From contig JAIWZP010000008.1 in assembly GCA_025201375.1 (NCBI GenBank), positions 124,001-188,000 of the forward strand: a stretch of DNA of 64,000 bases, read 5' to 3'. Position numbers and translations under genes: made by a program. This document shows positions 34,323 through 45,536 of this stretch, piece after piece (positions within the stretch are counted from its first letter, which is position 1; each line of letters begins with the position of its first letter). The notes below the pieces were generated by a model. It ran no database searches. It had not been told where the DNA came from and saw only the letters and a program-made list of their open reading frames with translations. The stretch is from Gongronella butleri (Eukaryota; Mucoromycota; Mucoromycetes; Mucorales; Cunninghamellaceae).

Positions 34323-35663
34323 ATGGGTAAGAATAAAAAGCGTGAGCGAATGCATTTTACTTATCTGTCTGCCGTGTAGATCAACAAAAGGCTATGCTCG
34401 CTGAGCTCATGTCTCAGTACGTCGACGTCGACGACAAGGACTTTTGGGATGACGCTGTAAATGACCAATTTCTCCTTCATGGCGAGGTCCTTAATTTGTT
34501 TTTCTCCATTTTTTTGTAGGTCTGCAAGAATTACCTTGTCGCATTTTGCCCTCACTTGCTCTTCACCAATACCAAATCTGACCTAGGTATGTGTGCGCCC
34601 TCCATGACCTTGTTTTCCATGGCTCATTTTTTTTTTTTGAAAATAAAGGCGCGTGTAACAAGATTCACAATGATCGTTTGCGCGACAAATACCAGCGATC
34701 GGACAAGTCACGATACAATTATGAAGACGACTTTTATGAATTCCTGCAGAGCCTTGTAAATGGTGTGTCACGCAAGATCAATCACGGCCATGACCGCGTG
34801 CTTCAGCAAGATGAGAAAAAAAAAGAGGTAAGGCAAGCTTTTCACCCTCTCACTCGGCCAATGGGCTCACCCGTCGCTTGTTACAGAGCAAAGAAGAGCG
34901 CAATGAAGAGCGCCATGAAAAGATCGTCCTGCTGGAGGTCCAAATCAAGGAATTGCTGCAAAAGAGCGAGGAAGCCGGCGAGGAAGGCCGTGTCCAAGAA
35001 GCCATGAATCTCACCAATGAGGTGGAGCGACTGCAGGAGCAGCTCAATGCCATGAAAGATGTAAGAAAAGAAACGAAAAAAAAAAAACAGCGTGGCACCT
35101 GACCACGATACTTTTTTTTCCCTAGGCCGAGGAGCAGATGCAAAAGGTCGAAAAGCGTATGGAAGTATGTGATGTTTGTGGAGCGTTGCTAGTGACTAAT
35201 GACGCAGGAGAACGGCCGGCCGCACACTTTGAGGGCAAGCAGCACCAGGGCTACGCCAAGATCCGCGAGGCACTGGCTGAACGCAAGGTAAGTAAAACGC
35301 ACGGCGCCGGGCCAAAAAAAAAAAAGGCGAAAAGAAACGCGCAGTGCTTATCACATCCTTCAAATTCATGCATAGACCGCACACCACTCGCCTGCTCGCG
35401 ACTTCACACGCGCCCGCTATGACTATGATCGCCACGAGCGCCGCCGCTCATCCAGCCGTGATCATTATCGCCACCGCCGCCACGACCGCGAACATTATCG
35501 TCGTGATGAGCGCCGTGACGAGCGCCGTGATGAGCGCCGCCCGCGCCACCACAGCCGCGACAATGCCGACGACGATTGGAACCGCGAAATGGAGCGCTAC
35601 AATCGTGGCCGACGACGCGAATCATCCCGACACTCGCGCTCGCGCTCACCCGCACGCTGGTAA
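34323..35663 (+). CDS. LUC7: U1 snRNP splicing factor LUC7
   Basis: Exons 34323-34326, 34380-34456, 34520-34586, 34649-34827, 34887-35060, 35126-35287 and 35376-35663 encode 316 residues. The first exon is ATGG only; splicing gives MDQQKAMLAELM, the family N-terminus. LUC7 binds U1 snRNP and helps select 5' splice sites. The first zinc finger region is VCKNYLVAFCPHLLFTNTKSDLGACNKIHND (in parts), then YEDDFYEFLQSLV. Central coiled coil spans about 105-190. The second zinc finger is VCDVCGALLVTND with HFEGKQHQGY. The C-terminal tail is rich in Arg/Asp/Glu/His/Ser (RD/RS-like), typical of metazoan and filamentous-fungal LUC7L rather than yeast. A purine-rich acceptor (gaaaataaag) precedes exon 4. 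Confidence 0.96.
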
Positions 35664-36572
35664 GGTCGCGGTGACGCGTCCCTCATGCCTGGTTCCCCCC
35701 TACGCGCTTGGCCATTACCATCCCCTCCTTTTTTTCATAGCCGCTTCATGCCTTCATCTTTCCTACTCTTTGAATCCTCGGCAAGCAAGTAATAAAAAAA
35801 AAAGAACCCATCATTCCCTCACTCATTTTGCACTCTAAAAATAAGAAAAAGAGAAATAGCGCTGGTACACTCATCATCTTTCAAAAAGAAAAGAATTTAC
35901 TCTTGTCCTAGATCCCTGGCCATAAGATTTGAGCGCGTGACTCGTGGCATAGACCAAGGTTCTACTGTAAAATTGAAAGATGCCCAATTTTTGCACGTAA
36001 ACTTTGCAAGTATACCTCAATTCATGGTCTGATGGCCGGTATAAGATGATACAGTAATACAATAAAAAACTTTTGTTGCCTGCTGGTTACAGTATTGCAC
36101 GCGTTTCATTGGCATTGTTCTCAAAAAAATAAATAATGGAAAAAAGCACGATTTTTACTGTACAAAGCGCGGCTAGACCGCGATTGCATAATAAAATGTG
36201 CTGTGAAGTGCACACCGAAACCAGTCCCAACTTGTGTGCACCATGGCCACTCACAATCTCCAATATACTGTATCTTTGTGGTTTAATTCTGTAAAAAAGG
36301 ATGTTTTGCGCGTAATTCACATTTCATCAGAGCATTGCGGGATCCTAGAATGTCATTAAAGTACCAAAAGTGTATACCAAGATTGGTTTATAAAGTGAGA
36401 GTGAAATGGGAGCGGTACAGTAAAATGCGTAAAGAAACTACACATTGGCGACTGCTGCGGACATTCTGGCAGGGAAAAAGTGGCTTGCTCCGAATTTTTA
36501 AAGCACAGCGCTGAGCGCGAGAGCCACGCCTGATTCTTCTCTTCCCGCACTTTTTTACTTTTTGCAACAAAC
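35664..36572. other. Intergenic upstream of ROK1
   Basis: About 0.9 kb of mainly A/T-rich sequence with one GACGCGTC at 35673. No gene is supported. Confidence 0.55.
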
Positions 36573-38794
36573 ATGGACCTTTTCAAGCTGCTTGGCAGCG
36601 GTGCCACGTTTAACAAGAAGAAATTTCATCAGGATGTCGCGCTGTTTGAGGTAGATTCCCGCTCCAGAGCCACGTAGAGCAATTTTTTTTGACTTAATTA
36701 ATTTTTTTTTTTTTTCGCTTCAAAGAATGCGAAAACCGACAAGGCTGATGTGACGAAGGACACCCAGGCGCGCGACGAGCTTCTGAATGAGCTTGATTTC
36801 TTCAAGACGACACACACAGTGGTGGACAACAAAAAGGCCAAGAAGAAGGACAAGCAAGAAAAGAAGCCGGCCAAGGATCTAGCCGATCAAGGCAAGTTTT
36901 CATGCAAAAAGAGAGAATTTGGGCTCTGACACTTTTTTTTTTTTTTGTGACCATTTAGGCATGGAGGCCCTTGCCAACGCGGACGAGGAGTATGTGAGTC
37001 AGGATAGCAGCGTCGTGCGCAAGCAGCAACGGATTCGCGTCTACGGCACGGACATCCCAGACCCGTTTGAGCGATTCCACGAACTCGCGGCCCCGCCATT
37101 CTCGCTAAACAGCACCCTGATCGCCAACCTCAACAGCAGCAAGTACGCCACGCCCACGCCCATCCAGATGCAGGCAATCCCCATCGTCCTAAAGCAGCGC
37201 GATCTCATGGCGCTGGCCCCCACTGGTTCCGGCAAAACCCTCGCCTACGTCCTGCCCATCCTGCAGGATCTAAAGACGCACCAAAAGGTCGGCTGCCGCG
37301 CTCTGATTCTCGCGCCCACGCGCGAATTGACTCAGCAGATCCACCGCGAACTCATCAAAATGACGGCCGGCACAAAGATCAAGGTCAACTTGCTCACCAA
37401 GCCATTGACCGCTGCAGAAAAGGCACAGGTGCCCGAACAGCGACAAAAATTCGGTAAGAAAATGACACAAAAAGAGGCGTCCATGCTGTCTTGATGCATG
37501 CCAATTCACCTTCTTTTCTTCCTCGGTCTGGTAGATATCCTTGTCAGCACACCCATGCGACTGATCTACGCGATCCGTGAAAACGAGGTTGATCTTTCCA
37601 AGGTGCGCCACCTCGTGTTGGACGAAGCCGACAAGCTGCTGGAGCACGGCTTTTTGGAGCAAACCGACGAGATTTTTGAAGCGTTCAAGGGCTCTGTTGT
37701 GCGCAAATCACTCTTCAGTGCCACGTTCTCGTCCACGCTCGAGGAACTCGCTCAGTCCGTTATGGTCAACCCCATCCGCGTCGTCATTGGCTCAAAGTAA
37801 GCTCGCATGGCGCAGCAAAACTGTCAAATCGCGCTTTGACACTCATTTTTCCTCCTCTTTTTTTTTTGAATAGAAATGCGGCCACAGACACCATCAAGCA
37901 GCAATTGCTCTTCACGGGCAACGAATCCGGAAAAATGGTGGCTCTCCGTCAATACATCAATGCAGGCATCAAGCCGCCCGTCCTCATTTTTGTTCAATCG
38001 ATCGATCGTGCCAAAGAATTGTTCAAGGAGCTTGTGTTTGATGGCATCAATGTCGAAGTGATTCACTCGGACCGAACCAAGGCGCAGGTGAGCCCGACAA
38101 AAAAAGAAAAAAAAAAAGAAAAAAAAAACCTATACTCATCTGCTTCTTCCCCCCCCCTTTTTTTTTATAATAGCGTGAGAGCATCATTGACCAATTCCGC
38201 ATGGGCCGCATCTGGGTGCTGATTGCCACGGAGCTGATGGCGCGTGGTTTGGATTTCAAGGGCGTGAACTTGGTCATTAATTATGATTTCCCGCAATCTG
38301 TCGAGAGCTACATTCACCGAATTGGTCGTACGGGTCGTGCTGGCCGCCAGGGCGAGGCCATCACGTACTACACAAAGGATGACTTTGACTACCTGCGCAG
38401 CATTGCCAATGTCATGCGCGAGTCTGGATGCGAGGTGCCTGATTGGATGCTTGAGCTCAAAAAGCCAAAGTACGTTTTTTTTTTATTTTTCATGTGTATG
38501 CAGCGCAATCCTCTCACCAACGATTTGTTTTTTTTTTCTTCATAGCAAATTGCAGCGTCGCAAGCTGAAGCAGGGCAAGGTCGAGCGTGATGCCATTGAC
38601 ACGACGCCAAAATATGACCGCAAACGCGCCAAGAAACTAAAGTAAGCTTTTCAACGCGTCCTTGGATCACCCAATTGACGCATTTTTTTGTAAACAGGGA
38701 GATGATTGAGGGCTCCAAGCGACGAAAGAAGAAAGCGCAGCAGCTGGAAAAGAAGCAAAAGCAGCAGGCAAAGCAAGCTGATCAAACTGAATAG
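36573..38794 (+). CDS. ROK1: DEAD-box RNA helicase ROK1/DDX52 (ribosome biogenesis)
   Basis: Eight exons (36573-36650, 36726-36891, 36959-37453, 37535-37796, 37874-38087, 38174-38469, 38546-38641, 38698-38794) encode 567 residues, matching yeast Rok1. ROK1 releases snR30 and U3-associated factors during 18S rRNA processing in the nucleolus. Motifs: [13 protein letters not shown] (Q), APTGSGKT (I), APTRELTQQ (Ia), LVSTPMRL (Ib), VLDEADKLL (II), FSATFS (III), [13 protein letters not shown] (IV), [13 protein letters not shown] (V) and [13 protein letters not shown] (VI). N-terminus [13 protein letters not shown] and the [14 protein letters not shown] block [15 protein letters not shown] are characteristic of ROK1/DDX52. 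The intron after exon 2 is GC-AG (AAG|gcaagt...tttag); GT alternatives break the frame. The C-terminus is Lys/Gln-rich and basic. Confidence 0.96.
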
Positions 38795-38976
38795 AGCATC
38801 CATTTCTTTTTTTTTTTTTTTTGCATTTTCATTCAATTATCATCATACCATTGTCCCATTTTTCCTTTGTGTCACCTCAAAAATAAAACCGCCATCCCCG
38901 ATTTGCCTGGCTAGTTTGACTCTTTTTCTTCCTAGTTCGTGTTTTTCTTTGAAAACGTCCCTTTTCAACGACGGAC

Positions 38977-39656
38977 ATGTGGCCCTTTTTGTTTGCTTAT
39001 GTGCTTCTTGCTTTGTTGTACTATGTTGAGTATCGCTACGAATCCGCCAGAACCAACACTATGCTGCAGACGGCGGTAAGGACGCCCTAACCCTCCCTTT
39101 TTTTTCTCCTTTTCTTCCTCACCCCCCCTTGCCTCCCACGGTTGCTGATTTTTTTTTTTCAATGAATCTTTAGGGCAATGATGAAGGCACGACGTCGCTC
39201 CTGCTGATGGCGGCTGCAATTGCGGCGGTGGGGGGCGTTTTGTTAGTCGCGATTGGTCTTGGTGGCAGTTTCTCGGACGACGCGTGGACTTTTGGGCACG
39301 TGATGACGTGGGTGGCGCTTGGCTGGATTCTTGGCGGCATGATCTTGCTGCGCTGGGCCATTTATTGCAACGCGTTTTATATTCGCGCCATGGCAACGAC
39401 CGACGATCAATATCTTTGCACCGATGGGCCATACAAAGTGCTCCGCCACCCTGGCTACCTTGCCTTTTTGCTCGCATGGTGGGGCTTTGCCGTCGCGTCC
39501 GGCAATTGGCTGTTGCTGATCCTCATTTTCATCGGCATGACCTATGTGTACGTGCGTCGCGTCCAGGCCGAGGAGCAAATGATGCTCGAGCGCTTTGGTG
39601 TCGACTACCAGCAATACATGAACGAGTCATTCCGCCTTATACCCTTTATTTTCTGA
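38977..39656 (+). CDS. Isoprenylcysteine/phospholipid methyltransferase-like membrane protein
   Basis: Exons 38977-39075 and 39174-39656 encode 193 residues. The protein is largely hydrophobic with about four or five membrane segments: one at the N-terminus (LFAYVLLALLYYV), then AAAIAAVGGVLLVAIGL, VALGWILGGMILL, and a hairpin FLLAWWGFAVASGN with WLLLILIFIGMTYVYV. The cofactor-binding pattern GPYKVLRHPGY followed by EEQMMLERFGVDYQQYM (R-H-P-x-Y, E-E, F-G-x-x-Y) is that of ICMT/PEMT-type S-adenosylmethionine-dependent membrane methyltransferases. STE14-type enzymes methylate prenylated CAAX cysteines, and this window also encodes a CAAX Rho GTPase. The substrate cannot be decided, and the protein is somewhat shorter than STE14. 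Confidence 0.78.
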
Positions 39657-40473
39657 TGACCCACCATTAAAAAACAACATCAACAACAATGTCGTCCCAC
39701 AAATGTGGCAAAACAAAGGGCAAGGGGATGCAAAAAATAGGGTCAAGGGAGAACCTGCCCCTCTTTTTTTTTTTCTTGTGGAAAGGCAAGGAGGTGACGA
39801 TGCATTGTTCATCTTGGAAAAGTGAGTAAAGGCGCCCGTCGATTCTGCACAGTAAAAAAAAAAGTTTATGTCCATTAGAGTCGCTGCATGGGCGGGCCAC
39901 GGTCTCCTTATTTTTTCTTTCTTTCTTCGCAATTGGGCCTCTTGCGATTGAGAGATGGGCAGGCATGCAATGCATGTGAACCTGGCAAGGCGGCTTCCGA
40001 GAGAGAATGATGGGAAAAATTCCAATTCTGCAACAAGGCAGCGTGGCAAGATGGTGCCCTAGGATTTGACCATGTTTGACTCGGGACATCCAAGGAGCGA
40101 GGGAGTGAGGGATGGGCCCCAAAGACACATCACCCTTGTAAGGGTAACGTTTAAAGTGTCCAATGGGACGAGCAGGGGGGTGGTGGGCTCAAAAAAAAAA
40201 AAAAAGAAAGGCGGATCTGCAATGCACATCATATGCGACGCGCTCGTCTAATTTCAGGAGCGGAACGGGGCAAGGGAGGCAGGGAGACGCCCAAGGGTCG
40301 TGGGGATGCAAAGTGGCCAGCGAATTGCAGCACTAAATGATCTGCCGTGCGTTTGGCGTTGAGGAATCAGAAGGGGAGGGCGCCGCACTTTTTGTCTATA
40401 AAAGCACGCGTGTTTCTTTTTTTTTTTTTATTTTTACACATTTCGCTTCCATTCTTCATTTAGTCTGCAAATC
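39657..40473. other. Intergenic and promoter of the SSI-like gene
   Basis: About 0.8 kb containing A and T runs, several G-rich stretches (40172-40182, 40260-40320) and a TATA box near its end. No gene is supported. Confidence 0.55.
40397..40404 (+). promoter_or_regulatory. TATA box of the SSI-like gene
   Basis: TATAAAAG 77 nt before the start codon, followed by a T run and a T/C-rich leader. Among the clearest core promoters in the window. Confidence 0.7.
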
Positions 40474-41129
40474 ATGACCAACATTTCCCTGCTCTGTGCT
40501 TTTTTCTCACTTTTTGTTCTGTCAGCCCTTGCTGTGCCGGTTCCTGCGGGTCCACCCAACCCCGCTGCTCCTGCGCCAGCTGCTCCTGCTCCAGCAACTG
40601 CTCCAAAAGGTGGTAATGCTCCGGCGGCTGCGCCGGCCCAGGCTGTCCAGCCTCAAACGTGTAAGCATTATACAAAAAAAGCCATTGGGGCGCGCTTCGA
40701 CGCGTCAAAAAACGCGTTTTGCACGTCGCTTGCGCCCATTGGACACGTTTTACGCGTCAAATAGATGACTTGATGAAGCTGTTTTTTTTTTTTTTGCTAG
40801 ATTTCGATTTTTACGAGACACACGGCGAAACCACGTCAAGCACGCGTTTGGTTTGTGATGGTGCAGGTGGTAGCTCGCACCCCCGCGCGGACATTGCTTG
40901 CAAGGAGATCACGGCCATCAAGGGTGATGCGCAACAGCTTGTGGACGCGTCGGCATCCACGGCATCGTGCACGAGCAAACACTCGGATCCCGTCGTCGTG
41001 TCTATCCAGGGCAAGTTCCAGGGCAAGCCTTTTGACTTTTTCCATCAATTTGATAGCCTGTGCGCCATGAAGGCACAGACCAGCCGTGCACCGGCCTTTG
41101 TCAATGCGCTCAGCAGCGACGAAGCGTGA
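40474..41129 (+). CDS. Secreted protein with a subtilisin-inhibitor (SSI)-like domain
   Basis: Exons 40474-40660 and 40801-41129 encode 171 residues. Residues 1-20 form a signal peptide (MTNISLLCAFFSLFVLSALA, cleavage near AVPVPA). Residues 24-60 are a Pro/Ala linker. The remaining 110 residues resemble Streptomyces subtilisin inhibitor (SSI, MEROPS I16): LVCDGAGGSSHPRADIACKEI, then GDAQQL, then SCTSKHSDPVVVSIQGKFQGKPF and FDSLCAMKA. All four SSI cysteines are present in order, enough for both disulfides. The reactive-loop region after the third cysteine reads C-TSKHSDPV, one residue longer than in SSI, so the P1 residue is uncertain (Ser or Lys). The family is best known from actinobacteria, so a fungal copy with an intron is notable. 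Function as a serine-protease inhibitor is inferred from the family. Confidence 0.8.
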
Positions 41130-41338
41130 TTTTTTTCTTTTTTTTTTTTTTTGCCAAAATATGTATACTTGTTTTCAATTCCCCTTCTTCCTTTTCTTTC
41201 TCTCTGTCCCTCTTGTGTCCAATTGGTGATCATTAAAAATAAAAATCAAGAGAATCAAAGGTTTATCATTTTGGGACGTGTTGGTATGGAGGGGAGGAAA
41301 CAAGAGAGACAAGATTGAACAGAAATACAAAAACAAAA

Positions 41339-42378
41339 TTACATGACTACGCAGCCACGTTTCTTCTTCTTGGCTGGCTCAGCCGGCCGGGGCATCGTTG
41401 CTTGGACCGCCTTCTCAAACACCTCGTCGACCCTGCGTCCAAGCTTGGAGGAGCATTCCACATAAGCACTCGCTTCAATTTCCTTGGCAACTTGCATCCC
41501 CTGCGCGCACAAATGATCCAAAAAAAAAAGAGGCATGTCAGCAACCCACTTAATCTTGGCCATTCGCGACCCCATTGGGTATCCATGGCAGCGTGCAGAA
41601 AAAAAAAAAAACCATGGCTTACCTCTTCAATCGAGATGAAGCTGCTGTTCTGCTGTTTGAGCTCGTGCTGCACCAATGGATCGTCACGCAAATCTTGCTT
41701 GGTGGCCACAAGCAGGAACGGCTTGCCAGGGCAGAATTTCTTCACCTCGGGCACCCACTGATAAAAAAAAAAAAAAGAAAGTCATGAGAGATGGCTGCGC
41801 AAATGGCTGGAGCATTTTACCTTTTCCACGACATTTTCGAATGAATCGCGCACATCAATGGCAAAGCAGATGAGTAAAACGCTGGTATCCGGGTACGACA
41901 AAGGGCGCAGCCGATCGTAATCTTCCTGGCCTATCAATTTTGGATTTAACACGTGTCATTCTCTGTTTTTTTTTCTTGTTTCGCGCGTGTCGTCTCGTTT
42001 CAAAGGGGGAGGGGGAACGGTGGGCGCCTTACCAGCAGTGTCCCACAAATCAATTTCGATGTGCTGGTCGTCGACGTCAAAGTCTTTTACATAATTTTCA
42101 AACACGGTGGGCACATGACTCTTAAAAATGAGGAAAATGGCAAAAATGAGCACATGCAAATTAACGATAGCGTTGCCTAGGAGGGTCTTACAGATGGGAA
42201 ACGACCGAGAGCAAAGACAGTCAGGAGCGACGTCTTGCCTATAAAAAGGAGCAGCAAGAAGAAAAAAAAAAGAAATTAGAGTGACCGTGCGGTTCAAAGT
42301 CTTTTGGTTTTTTTTTCGCATACCACAGCCACCGTCGCCCACCACCACTAGCTTCTTTCGTAGACCACCGCTTGACAT
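41339..42378 (-). CDS. Rho-family small GTPase
   Basis: Exons 42378-42324, 42238-42192, 42120-42033, 41930-41821, 41757-41623 and 41500-41339 encode 198 residues. GTPase motifs: G1 [13 protein letters not shown]2 VPTVFENYV (effector loop), G3 [21 protein letters not shown]4 ATKQDLRDD (TKxD variant of NKxD, normal in Rho) and G5 ECSSK. The tail is polybasic (AKKKKRG) and ends in CAAX box CVVM, predicting prenylation and membrane attachment. A Rho insert helix lies in the G4-G5 interval. The switch I/II wording places it with Rho1/Rho2-like proteins, not Cdc42/Rac, but the exact orthologue is not decided by eye. Rho proteins control actin polarity and cell-wall synthesis in fungi. Confidence 0.93.
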
Positions 42379-42589
42379 AAAACGTGTGGAAAAAAAAAAA
42401 AAGAAACAGGAAAGTGAAAGGAAGAAACAAAAAATCTGGCGCTTTTTTTTTTTTTGTTTCCTGGAGATTGGTGACACAAGCCCAAAATGAAAGTGATGGG
42501 ATGATGAGCGTGGTGCGTGTTCTTTTTTTTTTTTCTTTATCATTTTTCTTTATTATTATTATGAGTTGAGAGGAGATGGGAGGTATAAA

Positions 42590-43363
42590 TCAGATCAAAT
42601 TAAATTTCAGACGCTTGTTGGGATGCTTTTCAAAGTATGGATCGCGTTGGCGCTTGCCAATGGTGCAAGGTGAGGATGAGAGAGGGGTGGAGAGGATGGG
42701 CGAGGGTGCCAGGGAAGATGCAGATGGCGGCGACAATTCAGGGACAGGTTGTTGGCTTGGTGACGACGGTGGGGATAAGAGCACGGCGGACGCTGCGACA
42801 GGTGCGTGTGCGGCGGGTGGCTGCGGCTTTTGTGCTGTTTTTGCCTGGAGATGCAGATGCAGCAATTGAAGCCACTGATCAAAGGTGGTCTGATCAATGT
42901 ACAGTTTATAATCGAGGAGCTCAAGATATACACGTTCGGCGGTGTTGATCTCGTGGACGGGCAGGCCGGCCATCCTTGCCCAGGCGGCATTGCGATAGGT
43001 CTTGTCTTGGACGTATTTCGACGCGACGACGAGGCTGGCCAGGAACATGCGCCGACCGCAATGAATATAGGCGTCCTTGCCGGCAAGGGGTATCTGGTTG
43101 GTGCGAGGGATATCGAGTTGCGCGGTAATCGCCTGCCGCGCACGAAACAGGTAGAAAAAGGCAGCCTGCAGCGTGTTCCACGACGTCTTGGATCGCTTCA
43201 GCACCTCCTGGATAAAACATCGAACAGGCACCACCGTAGTCGATGGCCGACTCGCAGGCCAAATCGCCTCAATCACCATCGCGCACATATCGACGAGTGC
43301 ATCTACATACGCAAGACGTTCCGATAACGATGACGGCGGCTGTGGCACTGGCGCATGGATCAT
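42590..43363 (-). CDS. PCL-type (Pho85-partner) cyclin
   Basis: A single exon encodes 257 residues. The cyclin box runs from about 40 to 170: VPVRCFIQEVLKRSKTSWNTLQAAFFYLFRAR (in parts), RMFLASLVVASKYVQDKTYRNAAWARMAGLPVHEINTAER (in parts) and LELLDYKLYIDQTTFDQWL. KYVQDK.Y.N.AWA...GLP..EIN is the signature of PCL1/PCL2-like cyclins that activate the CDK Pho85. The C-terminal 80 residues are Pro/Ser/Ala-rich, with no cyclin fold, and end in KHPNKRLKFNLI. PCL cyclins link G1 progression, morphogenesis and nutrient signals; the specific partner here is inferred. It lies tandem to the Rho GTPase gene, about 210 bp upstream of it on the same strand. Confidence 0.9.
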   Translation of the reverse strand: MIHAPVPQPPSSLSERLAYVDALVDMCAMVIEAIWPASRPSTTVVPVRCFIQEVLKRSKTSWNTLQAAFFYLFRARQAITAQLDIPRTNQIPLAGKDAYIHCGRRMFLASLVVASKYVQDKTYRNAAWARMAGLPVHEINTAERVYLELLDYKLYIDQTTFDQWLQLLHLHLQAKTAQKPQPPAAHAPVAASAVLLSPPSSPSQQPVPELSPPSASSLAPSPILSTPLSSSPCTIGKRQRDPYFEKHPNKRLKFNLI

Positions 43364-43366
43364 GTG

Positions 43367-43381
43367 GTGTGTGTGTGTGTA
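43367..43381 (+). repeat. (GT)n microsatellite in the cyclin promoter
   Basis: A short GT dinucleotide run a few bases upstream of the cyclin start codon. Confidence 0.8.
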
Positions 43382-45536
43382 AAACGTGGAAAGAACGGAG
43401 AGGAAAAAAAGGTGTTGATAAGAAAAAAAGGGAAAATCAAGGCACCAAATTTATATTTTGTCGTGGAATTGATTTGAACGGCAGGCGAAACAAAAAAGAA
43501 AAAAAGAGGTGAAAGAAGACAAAAAAAAAAAAAAAAGGTGGAATGATTACGAAAAGGCTTTTTTTTTCATCGACGGGTTGGACGGGACGGGCAGGAAAAC
43601 AGGGTTGTCTTTCAAACCGATTGGAGTCGCGCCATGGGCTTTTGAGTATCAGCAGGGTATTTTTCGTCTACTTTGGCCCATGCGGGTCATCTCGGGCGGT
43701 CTTTTGCCTGACGTTCCACGTTGGTTGCCGCAAAAGGGATCCGACTTGCGCCCTCCTCCCTGGCTACATCCGACAGCTGACAAATGACGAGCCAATCGTG
43801 TGTGCCGATCCGGCCTCGGAGCTTCAATTCGTCTTTTGTTGGCCCTGGCCGCGCCGGCCAATCATTTGACTCATGCGCGCCTTTTCATTGTTTCCCGTCA
43901 CCCGGAGGATCACCCAGCTCCGAGGGGTGCCAAAAAAAAAATTGTCAGCCCAACAACAAATCAAGGGCAAGCTTTTCCCATGCCCAATTGTGCTTTTCAT
44001 GCCATCACACAATTAATGGTGACACCTTTTGCCCTCAAAAAGGAACCAAGCATTGACGTGGCCTTGCTTTTTTATCCCCCACCCATGTCATGCTGCTCAA
44101 GAATCAGATCATCACGCCGATCCTATCATGATTGCAATCTGTCTCCTTTTTTTCTTCTTGTTCTTTTAGGCCAACAGGCACCATCGGCTCGTGGGCCAAT
44201 CCAGCAGCACGTGCCGTTCTCTGAGGGGCTTGTTGGGGCTAGGATTTTGTCCTTGGATGCGCCCTTTCGGCATCATTTCTTGCCATTTGCCTTGGCCGGC
44301 CGATGAATTGCAGCACTTTTTCCGGGCGCGTATCTTGCCCTGCAAAGGGAAAAAGTTAATGGGCACATGTGACAGTCAGTGAATTCATGCAAGGTCGCGC
44401 CAGTCCGATCCGTGGGACCCGTGGACAACGCGTTTGAACTCTTTTTTCCCCATTCTCGTCAGCCAATTGGTGGCCCGTCCCTACAGCTTCGGGTAGTTTT
44501 GATCTGAGAGCGGCCTTTTGCTGTCTTTTTAGGTGTCGCTCCATGCCAACGCTCCAAGGAGGGACTAAAATGGCCTCAAATGGCAAAAGAGATGTTTTTT
44601 TTGTTTGTTTGTGCGATGGACGTGCAAATCAGAAGGGTATCAAAGCGTGTCATACAAGGACCCTCTAGACCCTGACCAGCTTCGCCTCGCGTGATGTGTC
44701 AAATCGTGCATGGTTGCTCCAGAAAATGTCAAATGCGAGCATTGGAGACTTATTGCGTGCTAATCGACAAGGGTCTGCATTATGCACGGTGTTTCTTGGA
44801 GTCATTCGCCACGCATGGTGCGTTCTTGCACTGCACAACCAAATGGCACCATGTAGTGGCACGTGCTAAGCTATATTTATCAAGTCTGACAGCCGTGCCA
44901 ATTTTATTTTAGATCTTGCTCGTCAACTGCATGAGATAAGGATCTGCGTGGGGGCTCAAAACGAAACGTCTGGCCAAAAGTGACACTATCCCAAGGTTCC
45001 TCAGCGCTTGATTTGCGTACATTTTGCGACACACCTTGGGGGTGAAATTTTAAATATGTTTTTGCGCTTTTTTCAGCTGATTCACAATAAACATTGCAGT
45101 CCCACTCTTTGAACCAATAGTCCCCAAGCTTCTCGTTCAAATGAGCCCGCCCCTACACCACTGCGATGATTAGCTGGCTTGCAATGGCCATTTTCGAAAA
45201 TCACCATTTTTCCCAGGGGTACAATCATCGATTTGAAACGGGTGAAATTTGGGTCCTCGGGTCGCCATGCTCTTCAAGCATAGAATGAACACGCCTCATT
45301 CACTGGCGAAAGCACAATAAAGACGAGGGGTCCACTGACTGGGTTCCGCGTAAAACGCGAAAAGCTGCGAATTTTCAATCCAAGAGGAATTCAATGGCGA
45401 TTCGCAGGAGCGTCTTGAAAATCATCTCACCATAAAGAGCGCGATCTGAAGCATGTGTGAGCACCTATGATCTCTAATAAAAAAAAACCAGTTTCACCCG
45501 TTTTGTATAGAAAGAAAAGTTTGGCTGTACAGATTG

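Noticed and set aside
43800..44306. 168-codon plus-strand frame upstream of the cyclin gene
   Set aside because: Low-information composition without recognisable domain, overlapping equally long frames in other phases.
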